From positions 186,001 to 250,000 of the forward strand of contig NZ_BGZH01000003.1 in NCBI RefSeq assembly GCF_009617755.1: DNA of 64,000 bases, given 5' to 3'. The stretch comes from Marinobacter salsuginis (GTDB lineage: Bacteria > Pseudomonadota > Gammaproteobacteria > Pseudomonadales > Oleiphilaceae). Shown here in pieces: positions 46,561-57,199 of the stretch. Numbering within the stretch: position 1 is the first letter of the stretch; each line of letters opens with the position of its first letter. The translations under genes were made by a program, and so were the position numbers. Below the pieces are notes generated by a model. That model ran no database searches. It was not told where the DNA came from and saw only the letters and a program-made list of their open reading frames with translations.

Positions 46561-47256
46561 TCAGGCGCTCGCCTCCTGCCGGAGAATCGTCAACACCTGC
46601 TGCCGCTGGTGTTCACCAAAGGCCTGTATGACCGCTTGCAATCGTTCCGCGTCATCATCAACGGCGGCCTCGGCCAACTGCCGGAAGAAGGTCGCGGTTT
46701 CCCCGATTTCTTCCCGAAAGTGCTCCAGCGCCACAAAATAGGTTCGGCTGATGGCCGGCCGGAAGTTCTCGAGAGTCTCCTCAAGAAAAGGGTTCTCAAC
46801 CAGCCCGTAGGCGTAGCGCATTACCCCGAATCCGGCGTCGATGACCTGCTCGGCAGCGTCTGCGCTGGTCGCGTTGAGGGCGTCAATGACCGCCTGCAGT
46901 TCACGGACCTGACCCATGACACCGCCAAGCTCTTTGCCGGACCAACGTTCAAGCACCTTGCGCCCTAGCATGCAGAGAAGATCGATGTAGATATCGTAGA
47001 GGCTGTTGACGCTTTCCGGCGTCAGGCTGGAGACAACCGCGCCCCGCCTCGGGAAAATTTCGATCAGATGGCGGCGCTCCAGAATAAGTAGCGCTTCGCG
47101 CACAGAGCCACGGCTGACATTCAGTTCACCCGACACTTTCAGTTCCTGAATGCGTTCGCCGGGTTTGAGATCTCGCGTGATGATTCTTTGCCCCAGATGC
47201 TGGGCAATTTGTTCAGACAGACTTTCCGGGGCCTGAAACCTCATAAAGTTGGTCAC
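46561..47256 (-). CDS. GntR-family regulator with FCD domain
   Basis: A 231-residue regulator. The N-terminal winged helix reads LKPGERIQELKVSGELNVSRGSVREALLILERRHLIEIFPRRGAVV. The helical C-terminal FCD domain binds a small ligand, usually an organic acid. GTG at 47256 is preferred, with AGGA in front; ATG at 47244 is possible. It is the first gene of a GntR-smc-zipA unit, and a similar order is known in Pseudomonas. The ligand is unknown. Confidence 0.88.
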   Translation of the reverse strand: MTNFMRFQAPESLSEQIAQHLGQRIITRDLKPGERIQELKVSGELNVSRGSVREALLILERRHLIEIFPRRGAVVSSLTPESVNSLYDIYIDLLCMLGRKVLERWSGKELGGVMGQVRELQAVIDALNATSADAAEQVIDAGFGVMRYAYGLVENPFLEETLENFRPAISRTYFVALEHFREEIGETATFFRQLAEAAVDDDAERLQAVIQAFGEHQRQQVLTILRQEASA

Positions 47257-47529
47257 TCATTCCTGAAGACGGCACGATTTCAAACGCAGAAGTTTACCAC
47301 AGGGAATCTATAGCCCCACCCCTTGTCTGACATTTTGAGCGGTCAGGAACGCATCACGGCAAATCACTGCCGGTTTTTTGACAGCAATTCCTGAACTACC
47401 GCTGAAAAATCATAAATTGAGTGAAAAATAGTTCATTAGCATCTGTTTTTGTTGTTATTTTTTAAGTAGGCACGGTTTCTGCTTTTGACCCCGAAAGCAC
47501 TGTAAATTTCTGCGACAGAGTGAACCGTA

Positions 47530-48456
47530 GTGAAAAACATACCGTCGATCCATCAGTCTCCTTCCCAGCCCCAGAAACTGGCTGCGCTGCGTCAGGCACA
47601 TCAGGACTGGACCAATACGCCGGATGTGCTCGCAAGACTGACACGACGGCTCTCGACTACCCTGTCGCTGGAGCAACAGCTGGCCATCCTGGCCGAAGAA
47701 CTGGTCGCCATTATCCCGTTCAGTTCCCTCAACTACCGCCACCGGATCGGTAAACAGGATTTCGTCTATGCCACCGGAATGGGCGGCCCGCACCGCTGCG
47801 AGTATCGTCTGAGCCTTGAGGGAGTCAATTACGGGACTCTTGTGCTGCAACGCCGTCAGAGGTTCACCGAACAGGAGCTTGAAGGCATCGAGATAATTCT
47901 GGGCGCGGCCATCTGCCCGATTCGTAACGCCTGCCAGTACGTCGCCATTGAGCAGGCGTCTCTGACCGATTCCCTGACCGGCATTCCCAACAAACGCGCC
48001 CTGGATGACGCGCTTCAGCGCTCCAGCCTGTTGTCGGAAAGACATGGCGAACCATATTCACTTGTGCTCTGCGACCTGGATCATTTCAAAACGATCAACG
48101 ACACACACGGTCACGTGGTAGGCGACCATATTCTGCAAATCGCGGCGGCGGAGATCGAGAAGTCCATCCGCACATCTGATTCAGTGTATCGCTTTGGTGG
48201 CGAGGAATTTGCCATCCTGCTGCCGCATACCTTGGAGCAGGATGCAAAAGATGTGGCGGAGCGGGTTCGCAAAGCGATCGCGGCCATCCGGGTGGATGGC
48301 GGAGAAAAGGAGCTGAAAGTCACAACCAGCTGTGGCGTTGCTACGTTTCTGCCCCAGGAAGCCCCGCAGGCCTGGCTAGCCAGGGCTGACGAAGCGCTCT
48401 ATCGTGCCAAACACCAGGGTCGTAACTGCACCCGGGTGTTTGCCACCATTTCGTGA
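47530..48456 (+). CDS. Diguanylate cyclase (GAF-like plus GGDEF)
   Basis: A 308-residue protein starting with GTG at 47530; the in-frame TGA nine bases upstream rules out a longer form. Residues about 40-150 form a GAF-like domain (LAILAEELVAIIPFSSLNYRHRIG). The GGDEF domain has the active site as FGGEEFAILLP and the inhibitory site RTSD placed five residues before GGEEF, so it should be active and product-inhibited. It makes cyclic di-GMP. Convergent with rluB. Confidence 0.9.
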   Translation: MKNIPSIHQSPSQPQKLAALRQAHQDWTNTPDVLARLTRRLSTTLSLEQQLAILAEELVAIIPFSSLNYRHRIGKQDFVYATGMGGPHRCEYRLSLEGVNYGTLVLQRRQRFTEQELEGIEIILGAAICPIRNACQYVAIEQASLTDSLTGIPNKRALDDALQRSSLLSERHGEPYSLVLCDLDHFKTINDTHGHVVGDHILQIAAAEIEKSIRTSDSVYRFGGEEFAILLPHTLEQDAKDVAERVRKAIAAIRVDGGEKELKVTTSCGVATFLPQEAPQAWLARADEALYRAKHQGRNCTRVFATIS

Positions 48457-48459
48457 CGC

Positions 48460-49443
48460 TTAACCCCGCGGCGTCTTGCTTCGGGCTCTCTCTGGCCTGG
48501 GAGTCCGCCCGGCGGGCCTGGCGGGCTTGGTGTCGCTGACCGCCCATTTATTGCCAGGAGTTTTCTTTCCGGACCGGCCAGGGCTCTTGCGCCTCTGGCG
48601 ATCATGGGCTGCCTTTTCGTTTGGCGTTTTCTGGGGAATCTCGACCGACTCGAGACCAACGGTTCGACTGAGGGTATCTACCGCCCGCTGATCCAGCTCT
48701 TCCCATTTTCCCACGGTCAGCCTGCTTGGCAGGAAGATCGGCCCGTAACGCACGCGTTTCAGCCGACTGACTCGAACGCCCTGGGATTCCCACAGGCGAC
48801 GCACCTCCCGATTGCGCCCTTCCAGCAGGGTAACGTGGAACCAGCGATTCATACCGCTGCCACCGGCCGGAGAGATATCGGTGAACTTGGCCATGCCATC
48901 TTCCAGGAGAACGCCCTGAAGCAGTCGCTCGATCATGGCGTCGTCCACTTCCCCGAAAATCCGCACTGCGTATTCCCGGTCAATCTGGTTGGACGGATGC
49001 ATCAGGCGGTTCGCCAATTCACCGTCTGTAGTAAACAGCACCAGGCCGGTGGTGTTGATATCAAGCCGACCAATGGAGATCCACCGATGCTCTTTAAGGC
49101 GTGGCAAACGATCAAACACCGTCGGTCTGCCCTCAGGGTCCTTTCGGGTCGTGACCTCGCCCTCGGGCTTGTTATAAATCAGCACCCGTCGCATCACTTC
49201 AGCCGCGCCGGACACTTCCAGTCGTTTGCCATCGAGCTCGAAACGGTCCTCGACGGACGCCTTCTGCCCTGGTGCCACCGGTTGTCCATTGACCAGGAGA
49301 CGACCGGCTTCCATCCAGCCCTCGATTTCCCGGCGCGAACCAACACCTGCCCGGGCGAGCAATTTCTGAATACGCTCAGGGCCGCCCTGACTGGCTGGGT
49401 CACGGGCGGGTCTGGCTGGTTTGTTGGGGCGTTCTGCCGCCAT
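48460..49443 (-). CDS. rluB: 23S rRNA pseudouridine synthase RluB
   Basis: A 327-residue protein. An S4 RNA-binding domain (RIQKLLARAGVGSRREIEGWMEAGRLLVNGQ) is followed by the RsuA-family catalytic core with the Asp in GRLDINTTGLVLFTTDGELANRLMHP, and a basic C-terminal tail. It isomerises one uridine in 23S rRNA (U2605 in E. coli). Last gene of trpS-scpA-scpB-rluB on the minus strand. Confidence 0.92.
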   Translation of the reverse strand: MAAERPNKPARPARDPASQGGPERIQKLLARAGVGSRREIEGWMEAGRLLVNGQPVAPGQKASVEDRFELDGKRLEVSGAAEVMRRVLIYNKPEGEVTTRKDPEGRPTVFDRLPRLKEHRWISIGRLDINTTGLVLFTTDGELANRLMHPSNQIDREYAVRIFGEVDDAMIERLLQGVLLEDGMAKFTDISPAGGSGMNRWFHVTLLEGRNREVRRLWESQGVRVSRLKRVRYGPIFLPSRLTVGKWEELDQRAVDTLSRTVGLESVEIPQKTPNEKAAHDRQRRKSPGRSGKKTPGNKWAVSDTKPARPAGRTPRPERARSKTPRG

Positions 49444-49482
49444 GTAATCAATCCTTAGTTTCTGACTGACACCCGAATGGCG

Positions 49483-50121
49483 TCAGTGAAGTGTCTGGCT
49501 CGAAGATTCGTCGTCGTTCTCGGCAGTCGTGGATTCGAACTCGATCTCACCCTGCATGTTCTTTTCAATTTCCCGGCCGATTTCTTCAAGATCGCGGACT
49601 TCATTCAGGGGCGGTAGCTGGTCCAGGCCCGTGAGATTAAAGTAATCCAGGAATTGTTTCGTGGTCGCGTACATGGCCGGCCGCCCCGGGACATCCCGAT
49701 GCCCAACGACGCGCACCCACTCTCGCTCAAGCAGTGTACGAATGATATTGCTGCTTACCGTAACACCCCGGATGTCCTCGATTTCACCCCGGGTGATGGG
49801 CTGTCGGTAAGCAATCAGTGCCAGGGTCTCCAGCAAGGCCCGTGAATAACGCTGGGGCTTTTCCTCGAACAGTCGACCCACCCAGGGCGCATACTCCTCA
49901 CGCACCTGGAGTCGGTAGCCACTGGCGACCTTTTTCAGCTCGAAGCCTCGCCCTTCACAGGCCGCTTCAAGAAGCACCATGACGTGCTCCATGACCTGTC
50001 GCGCCGGCCGCTCCCCTTCACTGAACAATTCCCGCAGCTGGTCAAGAGACAGCGGTTTGCCCGCCGCCAGCAGGGCGGCCTCGGCAATTGCCTGGATTCT
50101 CAGCAGGTGCTCTTCGTTCAT
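49483..50121 (-). CDS. scpB: Segregation and condensation protein B
   Basis: A 212-residue protein with the two winged-helix domains of ScpB. Motifs include LETLALIAYRQPITRGEIEDIRGVTVSSNIIRTLLEREWVRVVGHRDVPGRPAMYATTKQFLDYFNL. It joins ScpA to regulate Smc. Forty-two bases separate it from scpA. Confidence 0.95.
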   Translation of the reverse strand: MNEEHLLRIQAIAEAALLAAGKPLSLDQLRELFSEGERPARQVMEHVMVLLEAACEGRGFELKKVASGYRLQVREEYAPWVGRLFEEKPQRYSRALLETLALIAYRQPITRGEIEDIRGVTVSSNIIRTLLEREWVRVVGHRDVPGRPAMYATTKQFLDYFNLTGLDQLPPLNEVRDLEEIGREIEKNMQGEIEFESTTAENDDESSSQTLH

Positions 50122-50163
50122 GGTGTCTGATCCGTATTTCCGTGCTTCCGACTTCCAGGGGCC

Positions 50164-50997
50164 CTAACTTGCCGCCCTGGCGCGAACATGAATCGGCCCG
50201 AGAACTTCCGCCTGAACCACCTCGATCAACTGCTCCTTGACCAGCTCAAGCGTCGCCAGGAAGGTTACAACAACCCCCAGCCGCCCCTCTTCGACCGTGA
50301 ACAGGCTCTCAAAGGTCACAAAATGGTCATCCTGAAGCACCGAAAGGATTGCCGACATGCGTTCACGGGTGGACAGCTTCTCACGCTCAACATGGTGACT
50401 GGTGAACAGGTCTGCGCGCTGTAAAACACCCTGAAGGGCCAGCAGCATCTCCCTCAGATCCACATCGGGATGGGGCTGACTTGACGGCATCCTGGGCAGG
50501 GCGGCCGAGGCTGCGAAGTTATCCCGCTCCAGCCGCGGCAGTTCGTCGATATCCTCGGCGGCCTGCTTGAACCGTTCGTACTGCTGAAGCCGACGAATCA
50601 GTTCGGCACGAGGATCGACCTCTTCTTCATCGTCGCTTTCCTGGCGAGGTAACAGCATCCGCGATTTGATTTCCGCCAGGGTGGCCGCCATCACCAGGTA
50701 TTCGGCAGCCAGTTCAAAGCGCATGGCCTCGACGGCACCGATGTAATCCATGTACTGCCGGGTAATCTCGCTGACGTCGATGTCCAGAATGTTCATGTTC
50801 TGGCGACGTATGAGGTACAGCAGAAGGTCCAGCGGGCCTTCAAACGCTGCAAGGAAGACCGCCAGGGCATCCGGCGGAATGTACAGGTCCTTGGGAAGAT
50901 CCACCACCGGCTTGCCGGACACCAGCGCCAGGGGCGATTGCTCCGGGCCGGCGTCCTGAGCTTCCGGCGTCGCCTGATCGGTGGATTCTTCGGTCAT
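50164..50997 (-). CDS. scpA: Segregation and condensation protein A
   Basis: A 277-residue kleisin that bridges the Smc heads. The Smc-binding region reads FEGPLDLLLYLIRRQNMNILDIDVSEITRQYMDYI, and MLLPRQ and a C-terminal winged helix follow. ATG at 50997 has AGAAAGG in front; the frame is open 15 codons further without a good site. Fifty-nine bases separate it from trpS. Confidence 0.94.
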   Translation of the reverse strand: MTEESTDQATPEAQDAGPEQSPLALVSGKPVVDLPKDLYIPPDALAVFLAAFEGPLDLLLYLIRRQNMNILDIDVSEITRQYMDYIGAVEAMRFELAAEYLVMAATLAEIKSRMLLPRQESDDEEEVDPRAELIRRLQQYERFKQAAEDIDELPRLERDNFAASAALPRMPSSQPHPDVDLREMLLALQGVLQRADLFTSHHVEREKLSTRERMSAILSVLQDDHFVTFESLFTVEEGRLGVVVTFLATLELVKEQLIEVVQAEVLGPIHVRARAAS

Positions 50998-51056
50998 AAC
51001 CTTTCTCTCCGGATCGGTCCCGCGGCTCTGTGCCCGCGGCACCGATTCCTGCGGAT

Positions 51057-52271
51057 TCAGCGGTAATGAAGCCCCATGGCCGCCCGGACTTCCTCAAGGG
51101 TATCTCTGGCAGCATCGCGGGCGTGTTCGCGACCTTCCTGGAGAATGGAATGAACCAGGTCCGGGTTGCCCTCATACTCACGCGCGCGCTCGTGGAGCGG
51201 TCGCTGCTCTTCTACAATCGCGTCAATCAACGGCTTCTTGCAATCAAGGCAGCCAATGCCGGCACTGCGACAACCGGTCTGTACCCACTCCTGGGTGTCC
51301 GCGTCCGAATAGATCTTGTGCATCCCCCACACCGGGCATTTCTCGGGTTCACCCGGATCCGTACGGCGGACTCGCTGGGGATCGGTTTGCATGGTGCGGA
51401 CCTTCTGGGCAACGCTGTCCGGCTCCTCCCGCAGTCCAATATAGTTGTTGTAGGACTTGGACATTTTCTGCCCATCCAGACCAGGCAACTTGGACTCCGG
51501 TGTCAGCAGCGGCTGCGGCTCTGGCAGAATCACCTTGCCACCACCCTCGATGTAGCCGTACAAACGTTCGCGATCGCCCAGGGAGATGTTCTGCTGTTCT
51601 TTCAACAGCGCACGAGCAGTTTCCAGGGCGTCCATGTCGCCCTCTTCCTGGTACCGCTTCTTCAGATTGCGGTACAGCTTGGCGTTTTTCTTGCCCATCT
51701 TCACGATGGCGCCTTCTGCCTGCTCCTCGAATCCGGGCTCACGACCGTAGATATGGTTGAACCGACGGGCAATCTCCCGGGTGATTTCAACATGGGACAC
51801 CTGATCGGCACCGACCGGTACCTTCCCTGCCCGGTAAACCAGAATGTCTGCACTCTGAAGCAACGGGTAACCCAGAAATCCGTAGGTCGCCAGATCCTTC
51901 TCCCGCAGTTTCTCCTGCTGGTCCTTGAAGGTCGGCACACGTTCCAGCCAACCGAGAGGCGTAATCATCGACAGCAACAGGTGCAATTCTGCGTGCTCGG
52001 GTACCTGTGACTGAATAAACATGGTGGACGAACCCGGGTTCACACCGGCCGCCAGCCAGTCAATGACCATGTCCCAGACGCTCTGCTCAATGCCAGAGGG
52101 GTCGTCATAGTTGGTGGTCAGGGCGTGCCAGTCCGCCACAAAGAAAAAGCATTCGAATTCATGCTGGAGTTTAACCCAGTTTTTCAGCACACCGTGGTAG
52201 TGGCCAAGGTGAAGCTTGCCGGTCGGACGCATGCCGGACAAAACCCTTTGCTGGGAATCTACAGAACTCAA
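51057..52271 (-). CDS. trpS: Tryptophan-tRNA ligase, long form with a cysteine cluster
   Basis: A 404-residue class-I ligase. The HIGH-type motif is KLHLGHYHG and the KMSKS motif is intact in KMSKSYNNYIGL. Near residue 300 a cysteine set (CPVWGMHK... GCRSAGIGCLDC) has spacing C-x21-C-x6-C-x2-C. This is very close to the C-x22-C-x6-C-x2-C motif that binds a 4Fe-4S cluster in Thermotoga TrpRS. The start is TTG at 52271, with AAGGAG eight bases before it; the first ATG downstream lies after the conserved start of the domain. Confidence 0.92.
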   Translation of the reverse strand: MSSVDSQQRVLSGMRPTGKLHLGHYHGVLKNWVKLQHEFECFFFVADWHALTTNYDDPSGIEQSVWDMVIDWLAAGVNPGSSTMFIQSQVPEHAELHLLLSMITPLGWLERVPTFKDQQEKLREKDLATYGFLGYPLLQSADILVYRAGKVPVGADQVSHVEITREIARRFNHIYGREPGFEEQAEGAIVKMGKKNAKLYRNLKKRYQEEGDMDALETARALLKEQQNISLGDRERLYGYIEGGGKVILPEPQPLLTPESKLPGLDGQKMSKSYNNYIGLREEPDSVAQKVRTMQTDPQRVRRTDPGEPEKCPVWGMHKIYSDADTQEWVQTGCRSAGIGCLDCKKPLIDAIVEEQRPLHERAREYEGNPDLVHSILQEGREHARDAARDTLEEVRAAMGLHYR

Positions 52272-52333
52272 AGCACGAACTCCTTATTTGATATTGGAAC
52301 CGCCATCATAGTTCAGGCGACCCGGCATTATAA

Positions 52334-52374
52334 ATAAAAAACCCCCGCTCTGCAGGGCAGAAACGGGGGTTTTT
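52334..52374 (-). terminator. Terminator at the end of the suc operon
   Basis: On the minus strand ACCCCCG (52364-52370) pairs with CGGGGGT (52341-52347) around a loop that can fold further, and is followed by six T residues. It lies 18-58 bases after the sucD stop. Confidence 0.9.
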
Positions 52375-52391
52375 GCTGAAAGAAGGCCAGC

Positions 52392-53263
52392 TTACCAGCC
52401 AGTGACTTCCTTCAGGGCCTGGCCGATCTCGGCCAGACTGCGGACGGTGCGAACGCCAGCGTCTTCCAGGGCGGCAAACTTCTCGTCTGCAGTACCCTTA
52501 CCACCGGAGATGATGGCGCCAGCGTGGCCCATGCGTTTGCCCGGAGGCGCAGTAACACCAGCGATGTAGGAAACCACCGGCTTGGTGACGTTCTGCTTGA
52601 TGTAGGCCGCGGCTTCTTCTTCGGCGGTACCGCCGATCTCACCAATCATCACAATGGCTTCAGTCTCAGGATCTTCCTGCAGCAGGGCCAGAATGTCGAT
52701 GAAGTTGGAGCCCGGGATCGGGTCGCCACCGATACCGATACAGGTGGACTGACCGTAGCCGAAGTCGGTGGTCTGCTTGACCGCTTCGTAAGTCAGGGTA
52801 CCTGAACGGGACACGATACCAACCTTGCCCTTCTTGTGGATGTGGCCAGGCATGATGCCGATCTTGCACTCGTCCGGAGTGATAACACCCGGGCAGTTAG
52901 GACCAATCATTCGAACGCCCTTGCGATCCACGTATTCCTTGGCGTACAGCATATCGATGGTCGGGATACCTTCAGTGATACAGACGATCAGCTGAATGCC
53001 GGCATCCGCGGCTTCGATAATAGCGTCTTTACAGAAAGGCGCCGGTACGTAGATAACGGTCGCCTCTGCGCCGGTTGCTTCAACGGCGTCACGAACGGTG
53101 TTGAACACCGGAAGGCCGAGGTGCTCAGTGCCACCCTTGCCGGGGCTAACGCCGCCAACCATCTTGGTGCCATAGGCAATCGCCTGCTCTGAGTGGAAGG
53201 TGCCCTGCGCGCCGGTAAAGCCCTGACAGATAACCTTGGTGTCTTTGTTAATCAGGATGCTCA

Positions 53264-53264
<1 letters not shown>
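52392..53264 (-). CDS. sucD: Succinyl-CoA ligase, alpha subunit
   Basis: A 290-residue subunit. CoA-binding fold at the start ([22 protein letters not shown]). The phosphorylated His is expected in [26 protein letters not shown]. It makes GTP or ATP from succinyl-CoA. Coupled to sucC by a TAATG overlap. Confidence 0.97.
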
Positions 53265-54430
<1,166 letters not shown>

Positions 54431-54466
54431 AGTTAATGTCCCGAATTAAAAAATTCCTGGTTTGCG

Positions 54467-55933
<1,467 letters not shown>

Positions 55934-55944
55934 TTAAAGTCGAC

Positions 55945-57174
55945 TCAGACGTCCAGCAGAATACGTGCCGGGTCTTCAAGCATTTCCTTGATGGCAACGA
56001 GGAACTGCACCGCTTCCTTGCCATCAATCATTCGGTGGTCGTAAGAAAGCGCCAGGTACATCATCGGCAGAATTTCCACCTTGCCGTTCACGGCCATCGG
56101 ACGCTCCTGAATCTTGTGCATGCCCAGGATTGCAGTCTGTGGCGGGTTCAGGATCGGTGTGGAAATCAGCGAGCCGAAGATGCCGCCGTTGGTAATCGTA
56201 AAGGTACCACCGGTCATGTCTTCAATGGCCAGCTTGCCCTCTTTCGCCTTGGTGCCGTATTCAACGATCTTCTTCTCGATGTCGGCCAGGCCCATGGCGT
56301 CGGAATCGCGGAGTACCGGAACGACCAGACCACGATCCGTGGATACGGCCACGCCGATATCCTGGTAACCGTGGTAAACCATGTCGTTACCATCAATGGA
56401 CGCGTTCACCGCGGGGAACCGCTTCAGGGCTTCGGTGGCCGCCTTGGTGAAGAAGGACATGAAACCAAGCTTGATACCATGACGCTTTACAAAGCTCTCC
56501 TGGTACTGCTTGCGCAGTTCCATGATCGGCGCCATGTTCACCTCGTTGAAGGTGGTCAGCATGGCTGCGCTCTGCTGCGCGTTGACCAGACGCTTGGCGA
56601 TGCTCGCACGCAGGCGGGTCATCGGCACGCGCTTCTCTGGACGTTCGCCCTGGCTGACGCTCACTTCCGGCATACCCGCCGCAGGCTGGGGCGCGGAAGC
56701 ACCACCGGAGGACTTGGCACTGTCCACGTGGTTCTGAACGTCTTCCTTGGTTACACGGCCATCTTTGCCGGTACCCTGGATGCTGTTCGGATCAACGTTG
56801 TTTTCCTCGGCCAGCTTACGCGCTGCCGGGCTCAGAATCGCTTCGCCGGAAGCGGCTTCACTCTTGGCCTCTTCTTTCGGAGCCTCTTCCTTGGCCTCTT
56901 CTTTCTTGCCCTCGGCAGGCTTGGCCTCGCCCTTGGCACCTTCCTTGAACTTGCCGACTACCTCACCACTTTCAACGGTATCGCCTTCGTTCTTGATGAT
57001 TTCTTCGATCACGCCGTCAGCAGGCGCAACCACCTCAAGAACGACCTTGTCGGTCTCGATATCGACAATCAGCTCGTCACGGGAGCAGGCTTCACCCGGC
57101 TGTTTGTGCCAGGTCGCGACAGTACCTTCCGCGACCGACTCCGGGAAAACGGGGGCTTTAATCTCAGTTGACAT
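55945..57174 (-). CDS. sucB: 2-Oxoglutarate dehydrogenase succinyltransferase (E2)
   Basis: A 409-residue subunit. A lipoyl domain with lipoylated Lys in ETDKVVLEV is followed by a linker rich in E, A and K, and an E3-binding domain ([33 protein letters not shown]). The catalytic core has [19 protein letters not shown]. It transfers succinyl to CoA. Between sucA (25-base gap) and lpd. Confidence 0.96.
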   Translation of the reverse strand: MSTEIKAPVFPESVAEGTVATWHKQPGEACSRDELIVDIETDKVVLEVVAPADGVIEEIIKNEGDTVESGEVVGKFKEGAKGEAKPAEGKKEEAKEEAPKEEAKSEAASGEAILSPAARKLAEENNVDPNSIQGTGKDGRVTKEDVQNHVDSAKSSGGASAPQPAAGMPEVSVSQGERPEKRVPMTRLRASIAKRLVNAQQSAAMLTTFNEVNMAPIMELRKQYQESFVKRHGIKLGFMSFFTKAATEALKRFPAVNASIDGNDMVYHGYQDIGVAVSTDRGLVVPVLRDSDAMGLADIEKKIVEYGTKAKEGKLAIEDMTGGTFTITNGGIFGSLISTPILNPPQTAILGMHKIQERPMAVNGKVEILPMMYLALSYDHRMIDGKEAVQFLVAIKEMLEDPARILLDV

Positions 57175-57199
57175 TACAGATCCTTAGTTCGGTAGCTCG

